A program made the translations under genes and the position numbers. A DNA stretch of 64,000 nucleotides. Origin: Chachezhania sediminis (GTDB lineage Bacteria; Pseudomonadota; Alphaproteobacteria; Rhodobacterales; Rhodobacteraceae). The number at the start of each line of letters is the position of its first letter. Position 1 is the first letter of the stretch. The stretch is from assembly GCF_009765275.1 (NCBI RefSeq), contig NZ_VOPH01000002.1, positions 1-64,000 of the forward strand, written 5' to 3'. The notes below the pieces were generated by a model. It searched no databases. It was not told the origin of the DNA and saw only the letters and a program-made list of their open reading frames with translations. Shown one piece after another: positions 38,356 through 45,378 of this stretch.

Positions 38356-38385
38356 ATTTGAGGCGAGGTCGCACCTTGCTGTCAA
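38356..38385 (-). promoter_or_regulatory. Candidate promoter for raiA-ptsN
   Basis: On the minus strand, TTGACA (38380-38385) is a perfect -35, followed after 18 bases by TCAAAT (38356-38361). It lies in the 271-base gap after lptB and would give raiA-ptsN their own transcript. The leader would be about 170 bases long. The rest of the gap (38178-38448) shows nothing definite. Confidence 0.42.
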
Positions 38386-38448
38386 TCAAAAGCGGAAGGG
38401 TGGTTACCTTACGGCAGGGGACTGCCAGCGAATCAAGCGCAGGGTGAG

Positions 38449-39210
38449 TCAGCCCATCCGGAAGCTATCGCCCAGATAGACACGGCGCACGTTCTCGTTC
38501 TCGATGACCTCGGTCGGGGTGCCGGACATCAGGACATGGCCGTCGTGCAGGATATAGGCGCGGTCGACGATTTCCAGCGTCTCGCGAACGTTGTGGTCCG
38601 TGATCAGGACGCCGATGCCCCGGGTCTTCAGATCCGCCACCAGATGGCGGATATCGCCCACCGAAATCGGGTCGACGCCGGCAAAGGGTTCGTCCAGCAG
38701 CAGGTAGCGCGGATCGGCCGCAAGCGACCGCGCGATTTCGACCCGCCGCCGTTCGCCGCCCGACAGGGCCAGCGCCGGCACCCGGCGCAGGTGCTCGATC
38801 GAGAAGTCGGACAGCAGTTCCTCCAGCCGGGCACTGCGGGCCTGGCGGCTCGGAATATGGATGTCCAGCACGGCCGAGATGTTGTCTTCGACCGACAGGC
38901 CGCGGAAGATCGACATTTCCTGCGGCAGATAGCCTATGCCCAGCCGGGCGCGTCGGTACATCGGCAGGGCGGTCACGTTGCGGCCGTCCAGCCGGACGGT
39001 CCCCGCCTCGGGGAAGACCAGGCCGGCGATGGAATAGAACAGCGTCGTCTTGCCGGACCCGTTCGGCCCCAAGAGCGCCACCACCTCGCCCCGGTCGAGC
39101 GAGATCGACACGTCGCGGATGACCACGCGGCGGCGATAGCTTTTGCGCAGCTTTGACACCCGCAGACCGGCGGATCCGTCCTGCACCGTCAGGTTGGGTG
39201 TCTCTGTCAT
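38449..39210 (-). CDS. lptB: LPS export ABC transporter ATP-binding protein
   Basis: A 253-residue ABC ATPase. Walker A is GPNGSGKTT, the signature is LSGGERRRVEIARSL and Walker B is YLLLDEPFAGVDP. The motif order and YLPQEMSIFRGLSVEDNI are LptB-specific. It powers extraction of LPS by LptFG from the inner membrane. It overlaps lptA by an ATGA and belongs to lptC-lptA-lptB. Confidence 0.95.
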   Translation of the reverse strand: MTETPNLTVQDGSAGLRVSKLRKSYRRRVVIRDVSISLDRGEVVALLGPNGSGKTTLFYSIAGLVFPEAGTVRLDGRNVTALPMYRRARLGIGYLPQEMSIFRGLSVEDNISAVLDIHIPSRQARSARLEELLSDFSIEHLRRVPALALSGGERRRVEIARSLAADPRYLLLDEPFAGVDPISVGDIRHLVADLKTRGIGVLITDHNVRETLEIVDRAYILHDGHVLMSGTPTEVIENENVRRVYLGDSFRMG

Positions 39211-39728
39211 TGGCTGTCCGGGATCAGGATAGTGCGCACGCGACCCGACATCTGCGCCGTGCCGGTGGCCATGTTGACGGTCATCTTTTCCGAACTGATC
39301 GCATTGGCGCCCTGGGTCACCATCACGTTGCCGGTCATCACGATCTGACCCGAGTCGGGCGTATAGACCGCGCGTTCCGATTCCGCCGCATCCGGCCCGC
39401 TGACCAGCAGCACCTCGCCCGTGGCCACGACCTTCTCGATCGCGCTGCGTGCGCGGGCGTAGGTCACGACGACCTGGTTGGCAGACAGACGCATCTCGCC
39501 CTGGACGACCACGACATTGCCGCGAAACAGCGCAGTCCCGTCGGTCTGGCTGACATCCAGCGTGTCCGAGGTGACCTCGACCGGTTGGTCCGGCGTGGTG
39601 GGCGTGGTGCCGAAGGCCATGGTCTGCGCTGCGGCAGGCAGCGGTGACAGCACAGGCACCAGGATCGCGACAAGCGCGCACTGCATCAGGATCGCCGGCA
39701 CGCGGCGCTTGTTACTGGTCTGTGTCAC
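39207..39728 (-). CDS. lptA: LPS transport periplasmic protein LptA
   Basis: A 173-residue periplasmic beta-jellyroll protein that bridges LptC and LptD. A signal peptide (about residues 13-36, ending AAAQ) is followed by the OstA core: VEVTSDTLDVSQTDGTALFRGNVVVVQGEMRLSANQVVV and ARSAIEKVVATGEVLLVSG. The start is GTG 39728 (VTQTSNKRR), which lies within lptC so that the genes overlap by 17 bases; the frame is open further upstream inside lptC. Confidence 0.92.
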   Translation of the reverse strand: MTQTSNKRRVPAILMQCALVAILVPVLSPLPAAAQTMAFGTTPTTPDQPVEVTSDTLDVSQTDGTALFRGNVVVVQGEMRLSANQVVVTYARARSAIEKVVATGEVLLVSGPDAAESERAVYTPDSGQIVMTGNVMVTQGANAISSEKMTVNMATGTAQMSGRVRTILIPDSQ

Positions 39729-40380
39729 GCTGATTGTCCCCGTCGCTGCGCGGATCATATACCAGCCGGACGCCGCCTGTGAAACGAAGACGTGGTGCCG
39801 TTTCGACCTTCGTTGTTGCATCTGTGGCGCCCGCGCCGCCCGCGACCGGTTCCGAGGTGATGAACATCTGCCCTGCGCTCAGGTGGCCGGCCGGCCCTGC
39901 CCCTTCCACCGGCCCGCCGGACCGGATCGCGGTGCCGTCCAGCATCGCGATCATCGTCTCGGTCTGAAGGTTGTAGCCGCTGGAGCTGTCGATCTGCACG
40001 CCGCCGGTGAACTCCGCCTCGCCCGAGCCATTGGGCATGCTGCCAGTGGGTGCCGTCATCGTGACCCAGCCGCCGTCCCGGAACGAAATGGTGGCATCCA
40101 GCTCCTCGGCCGAGGCCGGCTGCCCCATCAGACCCGGACGCGCGCGGGCGGCGGCGACAGTGATCTCGTCCCCGTTCTTCGTGGCGCCGGTATAGACGGG
40201 CGATGTCACCTGCTGGGCGGCTGTGCGCTGGTCGATTTCGTCCTCGGCAAAGGGGATCGCGACGGTCGTGTCGACGGAACGCGACAGCAGGAACACCGTC
40301 GACATCAACCCGAGGGCCGCCAACGGCAGCATCACCTTCAGGATGGCGATCACGCGCGAATGACGGTCCATGCCCCGCAT
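39712..40380 (-). CDS. lptC: LPS export inner-membrane protein LptC
   Basis: A 222-residue protein with a single N-terminal membrane anchor (about 16-32, LKVMLPLAALGLMSTVFLL) and a periplasmic LptC/OstA-like domain containing ITVAAARARPG, WVTMTAPTG and FTGGVQIDSSSGYNLQTETM. It docks to LptFG and hands LPS to LptA. ATG 40380 (MRGMDRHSR) is favoured by GGAGG 9 bases upstream; ATG 40371 is possible. It is 49 bases after the ribonuclease D stop and translationally overlaps lptA. Confidence 0.9.
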   Translation of the reverse strand: MRGMDRHSRVIAILKVMLPLAALGLMSTVFLLSRSVDTTVAIPFAEDEIDQRTAAQQVTSPVYTGATKNGDEITVAAARARPGLMGQPASAEELDATISFRDGGWVTMTAPTGSMPNGSGEAEFTGGVQIDSSSGYNLQTETMIAMLDGTAIRSGGPVEGAGPAGHLSAGQMFITSEPVAGGAGATDATTKVETAPRLRFTGGVRLVYDPRSDGDNQRDTDQ

Positions 40381-40429
40381 CGACTTCAGCCTCCGCCGTG
40401 CGGCCCGCCGATGCCGTGCCGCCGACCCG

Positions 40430-41044
40430 TCATGAATGGGAGAAGATATCGAGATCGGGCCATCCTTCCAGATCAAGCAGGGCACGGGCCGGAAGGAAGT
40501 CGAAACAGGCCTGTGCCAGTTCCGTCCGGCCCTCGCGCGCCAGCCGCGTATCCAGCACCGCCTTCAGACGGTGCAGATACAATACGTCCGAGGCCGCATA
40601 TTCCACCTGCGCCTCCGTCAGATTTTCCGCGCCCCAGTCGCTCATCTGCTGCTGCTTCGAGATATCGACGCCGATCAGCTCCTGGGTCAGCGATTTCAGG
40701 CCGTGGCGGTCGGTATAGGTGCGCACCATCTTGCTGGCGATCTTGGTGCAATAGACCGGTGCCGCCAGCGCGCCGAAGGCATTGTACATCGCGGCGATGT
40801 CGAAGCGGCCGAAATGGAACAGCTTCAGCACGTCCGGGTCGGTCAGCATGGCCGACAGGTTCGGTGCCTCGGTCTGGCCCTTTGCGATCTGGACCACGTG
40901 GGCATTGCCGTCGCCGCCCGACAGCTGGATCACGCACAGCCGGTCGCGGTGGGGATTAAGCCCCATCGTCTCGCAGTCGATGGCGACCACGGGACCAAGA
41001 TCCAGCCCGTCGGGAAGATCGTGCTTGTAAAGGTGATTGGTCAC
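40430..41044 (-). CDS. Ribonuclease D (3'-5' exonuclease domain only)
   Basis: A 204-residue DEDD exonuclease. Exo I is VVAIDCETMGL, Exo II is LKLFHFGRFDIAAMY, and Exo III is VEYAASDVLYL (DEDDy class). It lacks the HRDC domains of E. coli RNase D (375 residues), as is usual for the short alphaproteobacterial form. Its role is tRNA and other RNA 3' trimming by family inference. GTG 41044 (VTNHLYKHD) is chosen because it gives the family N-terminus; longer frames are open upstream. Confidence 0.92.
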   Translation of the reverse strand: MTNHLYKHDLPDGLDLGPVVAIDCETMGLNPHRDRLCVIQLSGGDGNAHVVQIAKGQTEAPNLSAMLTDPDVLKLFHFGRFDIAAMYNAFGALAAPVYCTKIASKMVRTYTDRHGLKSLTQELIGVDISKQQQMSDWGAENLTEAQVEYAASDVLYLHRLKAVLDTRLAREGRTELAQACFDFLPARALLDLEGWPDLDIFSHS

Positions 41045-41203
41045 GGACTCGCTCCCGTCGGCCCGGTGCGGCCGTATCTGATCATTTCTCGTGGTCGAGA
41101 TAGGGCCTTTGCAAGGCGAACTCAACTCTGTCCGGGGCCAAGCCGGGTTGTGGAAACTTCATCCCTGCCGTGCTAGGCGGGGTCTTCAGGCCGGAGCAAG
41201 CCC

Positions 41204-42259
41204 ATGCCCTATTCGTCGCTGCCCCCGCGGGCATTCTGGAAGTCGTGCCGGTCCGAGCCGGATTTCCGCCTGCGCGAGATCCACCAGCCCGCCTTTCCCC
41301 TGACCCGCGGCATGCGCGTGGCGACCGCCGGCAGCTGCTTTGCCCAGAACGTCCGCCCCTGGCTGGAAGCCACGACGCTGAAGGTGCTGGATGCCGAACC
41401 GGCGCCGGCCAAGATGGATCCGGGCGTGGCCCGGCGTTTCGGCTATGGCCTGTTTTCCGCCCGCTACGGCAACATCTATACCGCGCGGCAGCTGCGTCAG
41501 CTGCTGGCCGACTGCATGGAGGATCGCGTGGGGTCCGATGCGGTCTGGGAAAGGTCCGGCCGCTGGTTCGATGCGCTGCGCCCCGGGGTCGAACCCGAAG
41601 GGCTGGCCTCGGTCGAAGAAGTGCTGCTGCACCGGCGCGACCACCTGCGGCGGGTGCTGAACCTGTTCGCGTCGATGGATCTGTTCATCTTCACCCTCGG
41701 CCTGACCGAAGCGTGGGAGGATACCGAGACGGGCCGCATCTACCCTTCGGCACCCGGGGTGATCGCGGGACAGTTCGACCCCGACTGCCACCGTTTCGTC
41801 AATTTCGGCCTGTCGGACACACTGGCGGACCTGACCGCCGCGCTGGCCCTGCTGCGCGACATCAATCCGGGCGTTAAGGTCCTGCTCACCGTGTCGCCGG
41901 TGCCCCTGACCGCCACCGCCACCGGCCGGCATGTCCTTGCGGCCACGACCTATTCCAAGTCCGTCCTGCGCGCCGTCGCGGGCGAGGTCGCGGCCACCGA
42001 CCCCGACACCGACTATTTCCCAGCTTACGAGATCGTGGCGGGAACGCCCTTCGGCCCCGAACGCTATCGCGCCAACCTGCGCAACGTGTCCGAGGCCGGC
42101 ATCGCTGCGGTCATGGGCGCCTTCTTCGCCGCCTACAGCCTGCCGGTCCCCGAAGGCCGGCCGGTTCCCGTCGCCACCGCCCTGCCGCCCGAAGCGGAAG
42201 ACGAAGCGGACGAGGCGATCTGCGAGGACGCCCTGCTGGAAGCCTTTGCAGGACGCTGA
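41204..42259 (+). CDS. GSCFA domain protein (SGNH-like hydrolase)
   Basis: A 351-residue GSCFA-family protein. The name motif is GSCFAQ at residues 43-48, the SGNH block I equivalent with the nucleophile-position Ser44. Further blocks include IFTLGLTEAWED and VLLTVSPVPLTAT, with TTYSKSVLRAVAGE and YEIVAG. Family substrates are unknown but neighbours elsewhere include polysaccharide genes. It has no signal peptide. The next SGNH gene begins 4 bases after its stop. Confidence 0.9.
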   Translation: MPYSSLPPRAFWKSCRSEPDFRLREIHQPAFPLTRGMRVATAGSCFAQNVRPWLEATTLKVLDAEPAPAKMDPGVARRFGYGLFSARYGNIYTARQLRQLLADCMEDRVGSDAVWERSGRWFDALRPGVEPEGLASVEEVLLHRRDHLRRVLNLFASMDLFIFTLGLTEAWEDTETGRIYPSAPGVIAGQFDPDCHRFVNFGLSDTLADLTAALALLRDINPGVKVLLTVSPVPLTATATGRHVLAATTYSKSVLRAVAGEVAATDPDTDYFPAYEIVAGTPFGPERYRANLRNVSEAGIAAVMGAFFAAYSLPVPEGRPVPVATALPPEAEDEADEAICEDALLEAFAGR

Positions 42260-42263
42260 GACG

Positions 42264-43070
42264 ATGAAGATCCTGATCCTGGGCAATTCCCACACCGCGA
42301 TGATGATCCAGGCGGCCGACGATGGCCTGCCGCCGGGCATGGACGTGACCTTTCTGGCGAAACCCGGGCCCGGGCCGGAAGGCCTTCGGCTGGACGGCAA
42401 GACCCTTGTCGCCGAGGACCCTGACCTGATCGCCTTCCTCGACCGCACCGGCATGCCGCGATCTGTGGACCTGTCGGCCTACGACGCCGTCGCGCTGGTC
42501 GCGATGGGGATCACGGTCTACCACGCCGCCGGGCTGGTCCGGGGCCACGCCCTGCCCGGCTGGCCTTCGGCCGACGGAATCGGTGCGCTGCTGAAGGACG
42601 ACTTCCAACCCCTGCCCCGTCCGCTTCTGTCGGTGCCCGCCGCTACCGCCTCGCTTCATGCGCTGGCGGAAGGCTCGCTTTCGAACCGGTTGCTGGGCAT
42701 GGTCCGGCAGGCCACGGACCGGCCGGTCTTTGTCGTGCCGCAGCCCTATCCGTCCGCCGGTCTGCTGACCCGGACCGACCGGGCGCAGGCGTTGCGCGAT
42801 GTCCACAAGGCCGGCGATGGCGCGGCGATAGCCGCGTTGCTGGCCGCGGCCCAGGCCCGGGCGGTTGCAACCGTACCGGACGCCCACGTCCTGCCCCGGC
42901 CAGAGGCCAGCGTGCGGCACGGGTTCCTGACCGATCCGGCCTGGATGCGCGGATCGCTTCGCCTGGGCGGGGCCACGGGACATGGCGAAGACGACGTGCT
43001 TCACGCCAATGCAAGCTATGGCCGGGCGCTGTTCGATCTGATCGCCCAGGCCACGGAGAAATTTGAATAA
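42264..43070 (+). CDS. SGNH-like hydrolase-type protein
   Basis: A 268-residue cytoplasmic protein starting MKILILGNSHTAMM; GNSHT with Ser9 in a Rossmann-like first strand is an SGNH block I. Downstream, LHALAEGSLSNRLLGMVRQ and VFVVPQPYPS form the blocks III/IV region, and DDVLHANASYGRALFDLI is a typical block V with catalytic His. There is no signal peptide. It follows the GSCFA gene with 4 bases between and probably forms an operon with it. Confidence 0.75.
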   Translation: MKILILGNSHTAMMIQAADDGLPPGMDVTFLAKPGPGPEGLRLDGKTLVAEDPDLIAFLDRTGMPRSVDLSAYDAVALVAMGITVYHAAGLVRGHALPGWPSADGIGALLKDDFQPLPRPLLSVPAATASLHALAEGSLSNRLLGMVRQATDRPVFVVPQPYPSAGLLTRTDRAQALRDVHKAGDGAAIAALLAAAQARAVATVPDAHVLPRPEASVRHGFLTDPAWMRGSLRLGGATGHGEDDVLHANASYGRALFDLIAQATEKFE

Positions 43071-43154
43071 AATCCGGGATAATCCGGCCCGCGGCGGTAA
43101 GCCCCCCTCAATCAACCCCATCGATAACCGGAACGCTCGTTTCCGAGGGTTTCG

Positions 43155-44705
43155 ATGGGACTGCCGATTTTCGTTCTGGCCGGGCAAAGCAATGCTGCTG
43201 CGATCCGCTCTGCTTTGGAAAGGGCGCTGGACCAGCGCCATGGGCCGGACGGCTATCGGCTGGTGACCGTGGCCGATGCCGGTGCGCCGCTGTTGCGCGG
43301 CCGCGACGGGATGGATTGGGCAACTGCGTCGGAACTGCCAGCGGACCTTGCGGCGCAGACCCGCGCGATGCTGGACGGGACCCCGGACGGGGACCTTCAC
43401 GGCCTGATCTGGCTTCAGGGAGAGGCCGACACCTATGATTTCACCGGCGCCGACGGATACAAGGCGGCGCTGGATGCACTGTTCACCGCCTTCCGCAGCG
43501 CGGTGCCCGGGGCTTCTGACATCCCCGTGTCGCTGGTGGCACTGTCGGGCCTGGCGGCCGCGGCGCCCGACCGGGCAAACTGGAACACGATTCGGGATGC
43601 GCAGGACCGCCTGGCCCAGGACGACCCGCGCGTCCATCTTCTGGACCCCGATGCCGTGGCCGCCGCAGCGGGCATCGACCTGGCCGCGATGTTTCAGGAC
43701 CATCTGCATTATTCCGACGCGATGCGCGCTGAACTGGCCACCGCAATCCTGAACCTGCTGGACAGCGCCGGGCAAACCGGCAACGGGCCCGTCCGGAACG
43801 GCGTGCCCACCGACGGCGACGATATCTTCGGGCCGGACGGCGCCGTGTCGGCCATGGCCGGGGGCGCAGGAAGCGACATCTATTTCGTCGACGACCGGGG
43901 CGACCGGATCACCGAACTGAAGGATCAGGGCAACGACACGGTGATTGCGTCGGTGTCCTTCTCTCTTCGCCCCGTCAGCAGGCATGTCGAGGGGCTGACT
44001 CTGACCGGCGACGCCCGGCTGAAAGGCATCGGCAACGGGCTGGACAACACGATCACCGGCAACACCGGCAACAACCGGCTGAAGGGCGGCGCGGGCGACG
44101 ATGTCCTGCATGGCGGGGCCGGCAACGACGTGCTGGTCGGACAGGCCGGGTTTGACCGGCTGGAAGGCGGTGCCGGGAACGACCGTTTTGTCGTGACCGA
44201 CCGGAACGACATGCCCGTCGAATATGCGGGCGAAGGGCGGGACACCGTGATCGCCCGCGTGTCCTTTGCCCTGCGCGACCACGGGCACGAGATCGAGGTA
44301 CTGCGCCTGAAGGGCACACGCGACCTGAACGGCATGGGCAACGGCGCCGACAACCTGATCGTCGGCAATGGCGGCGACAACCGGCTGAACGGCGCCTGGG
44401 GCGACGACCGGATCATCGGCGGCGGTGGCCGGGACCGGATCGCAGACGACAAGGGCGACGACATCTTCACCGGCGGCGGCGGCGCAGACACATTCGTCTT
44501 CGCCCTGGCTGCCGGCAACGACCATATCACCGACTTTCGTCCCGGCACCGACAGGCTGGCCTTCGAAGGGCTGACGGGCATGGCCGACCTGACTTTCACG
44601 TCGCCCGAGGGCAGTACCGCCATCGCCTTCGGCGAAGGGTCCGTCCTGACGCTGGACGGGGTATCGGCCGGGCACCTGACCGCGGACGATTTCCTGTTTC
44701 TTTGA
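43155..44705 (+). CDS. Sialate O-acetylesterase-like SGNH domain with RTX repeats (probable type I secretion substrate)
   Basis: A 516-residue fusion. The N-terminal third (1-200) is an SGNH/SASA esterase: VLAGQSN with Ser12, LIWLQGEADTYDF at about 83-95, and DHLHYSDAM with the block V His. The rest (about 215-516) carries RTX nonapeptides (GGAGDDVLHGGAGNDVLVG and GNGGDNRLNG-type), several repeat clusters, and a hydrophobic end ADDFLFL typical of type I-secreted proteins. There is no N-terminal signal, which also fits type I secretion; the exporter is not in the window. It probably removes an ester, for example acetyl, from a carbohydrate outside the cell. It is separated from the previous gene by 84 bases. 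Confidence 0.9.
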   Translation: MGLPIFVLAGQSNAAAIRSALERALDQRHGPDGYRLVTVADAGAPLLRGRDGMDWATASELPADLAAQTRAMLDGTPDGDLHGLIWLQGEADTYDFTGADGYKAALDALFTAFRSAVPGASDIPVSLVALSGLAAAAPDRANWNTIRDAQDRLAQDDPRVHLLDPDAVAAAAGIDLAAMFQDHLHYSDAMRAELATAILNLLDSAGQTGNGPVRNGVPTDGDDIFGPDGAVSAMAGGAGSDIYFVDDRGDRITELKDQGNDTVIASVSFSLRPVSRHVEGLTLTGDARLKGIGNGLDNTITGNTGNNRLKGGAGDDVLHGGAGNDVLVGQAGFDRLEGGAGNDRFVVTDRNDMPVEYAGEGRDTVIARVSFALRDHGHEIEVLRLKGTRDLNGMGNGADNLIVGNGGDNRLNGAWGDDRIIGGGGRDRIADDKGDDIFTGGGGADTFVFALAAGNDHITDFRPGTDRLAFEGLTGMADLTFTSPEGSTAIAFGEGSVLTLDGVSAGHLTADDFLFL

Positions 44706-44906
44706 CGCGCGCCCGCGTCTTCAGGGGGTCTTCCGGCGGTATCGGCGGTAGATTGCATATACCATGCATCTTTTCCCATTTCCGGCCGATTGACTTATCC
44801 GATTCTTTCAGTCAGGAATAGGATATCCGCTCAGCCACCCGGGCGGGGCCGGCGCGTCAGGCGCGCAGGTCACCCGGGAAGCCCGGCACACATCCGGAGA
44901 GCATCC

Positions 44907-45089
44907 ATGCGGACATCCGATGCCCGACCGCCGCTGCACAGCCCCCGCTCCGCCCATCCCGGCGGCCGGACAGAATGTTCGGACCTGCGCGCGCTGATGG
45001 ACCTTATGGGTCAGCACGGCCAGGAATGGGATGGGGTCCCCTGGCTCTGCGATATCCTGAGCGCACGAAAAGAGGCAGAACCGCGATGA
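44907..45089 (+). CDS. Small protein translationally coupled to hemP
   Basis: A 60-residue ORF starting MRTSDARPPLHSPRSA and ending LCDILSARKEAEPR. Its TGA lies within the ATGATG that starts hemP, so the two are coupled. The C-terminal half (SDLRALMDLMGQHGQEWDG) looks helical and coding-like; no family is recognised. The preceding 200 bases include AT-rich sequence near 44750-44800 with TGCAT-N6-ATGCAT-like elements that may be an iron-responsive operator. Confidence 0.55.
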   Translation: MRTSDARPPLHSPRSAHPGGRTECSDLRALMDLMGQHGQEWDGVPWLCDILSARKEAEPR

Positions 45090-45256
45090 TGGCGACCACG
45101 CAAATCAGCACCGTACATTCCGAAGAAACCAACACGCCCCCCGTCCACCGCGCGGAACAGCTGGTCGGCGCGGGCAAGCAGGCGCATATCCTGCTGGGCG
45201 ATCAGACCTATATCCTGCGCATTACCCGCGCCGGAAAGCTGATCCTGACCAAGTAA
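45086..45256 (+). CDS. hemP: Hemin uptake protein HemP
   Basis: A 56-residue HemP/HmuP protein. The diagnostic end LLGDQTYILRITRAGKLILTK is present, with YxLRxTRxGKLILTK as the family signature. HemP is a small cytoplasmic factor needed for expression of haem-uptake genes or haem use in several bacteria. No haem receptor or ABC transporter is in the window. It starts at ATG 45086 or 45089 and overlaps the preceding ORF. Confidence 0.9.
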   Translation: MMATTQISTVHSEETNTPPVHRAEQLVGAGKQAHILLGDQTYILRITRAGKLILTK

Positions 45257-45265
45257 TCTCTGTGT

Positions 45266-45315
45266 CGCAACACCCGTCGGTGCTGGTCCCAGGACCGGCC
45301 CCGACGGGTGTTGCG
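45266..45315 (+). terminator. Large hairpin after hemP
   Basis: CGCAACACCCGTCGG (45266-45280) pairs perfectly with CCGACGGGTGTTGCG (45301-45315), with an internal GGTCC/GGACC mini-stem (45285-45289, 45292-45296). It starts 10 bases after the hemP stop. There is no T-run, so it may be a terminator assisted by Rho or a 3'-end stabiliser. Confidence 0.6.
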
Positions 45316-45345
45316 GCCCCCTGCATTCGCAGTTGCGGACGCTGA

Positions 45346-45370
45346 AAGGGCGGGCCGGTGGCCCGCCCTT
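45346..45370 (-). terminator. Terminator-like hairpin shared by hemP and the transglutaminase gene
   Basis: AAGGGCGGGCC-GGT-GGCCCGCCCTT is a perfect 11-bp stem 8 bases beyond the stop of the leftward transglutaminase gene. On the minus strand it is followed by TTTC, so it better suits leftward termination. The two convergent genes thus end in adjacent hairpins. Confidence 0.65.
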
Positions 45371-45378
45371 CGGCGTTA

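Noticed and set aside
44000-44500. Repetitive sequence considered as a tandem-repeat array
   Set aside because: The repeats are RTX nonapeptide codons in the coding frame, not a DNA array.
42111-44675. A long leftward frame opposite the SGNH/RTX genes
   Set aside because: The rightward frames hold intact SGNH and RTX motifs, while the leftward frame has no domain and shadow-like composition.
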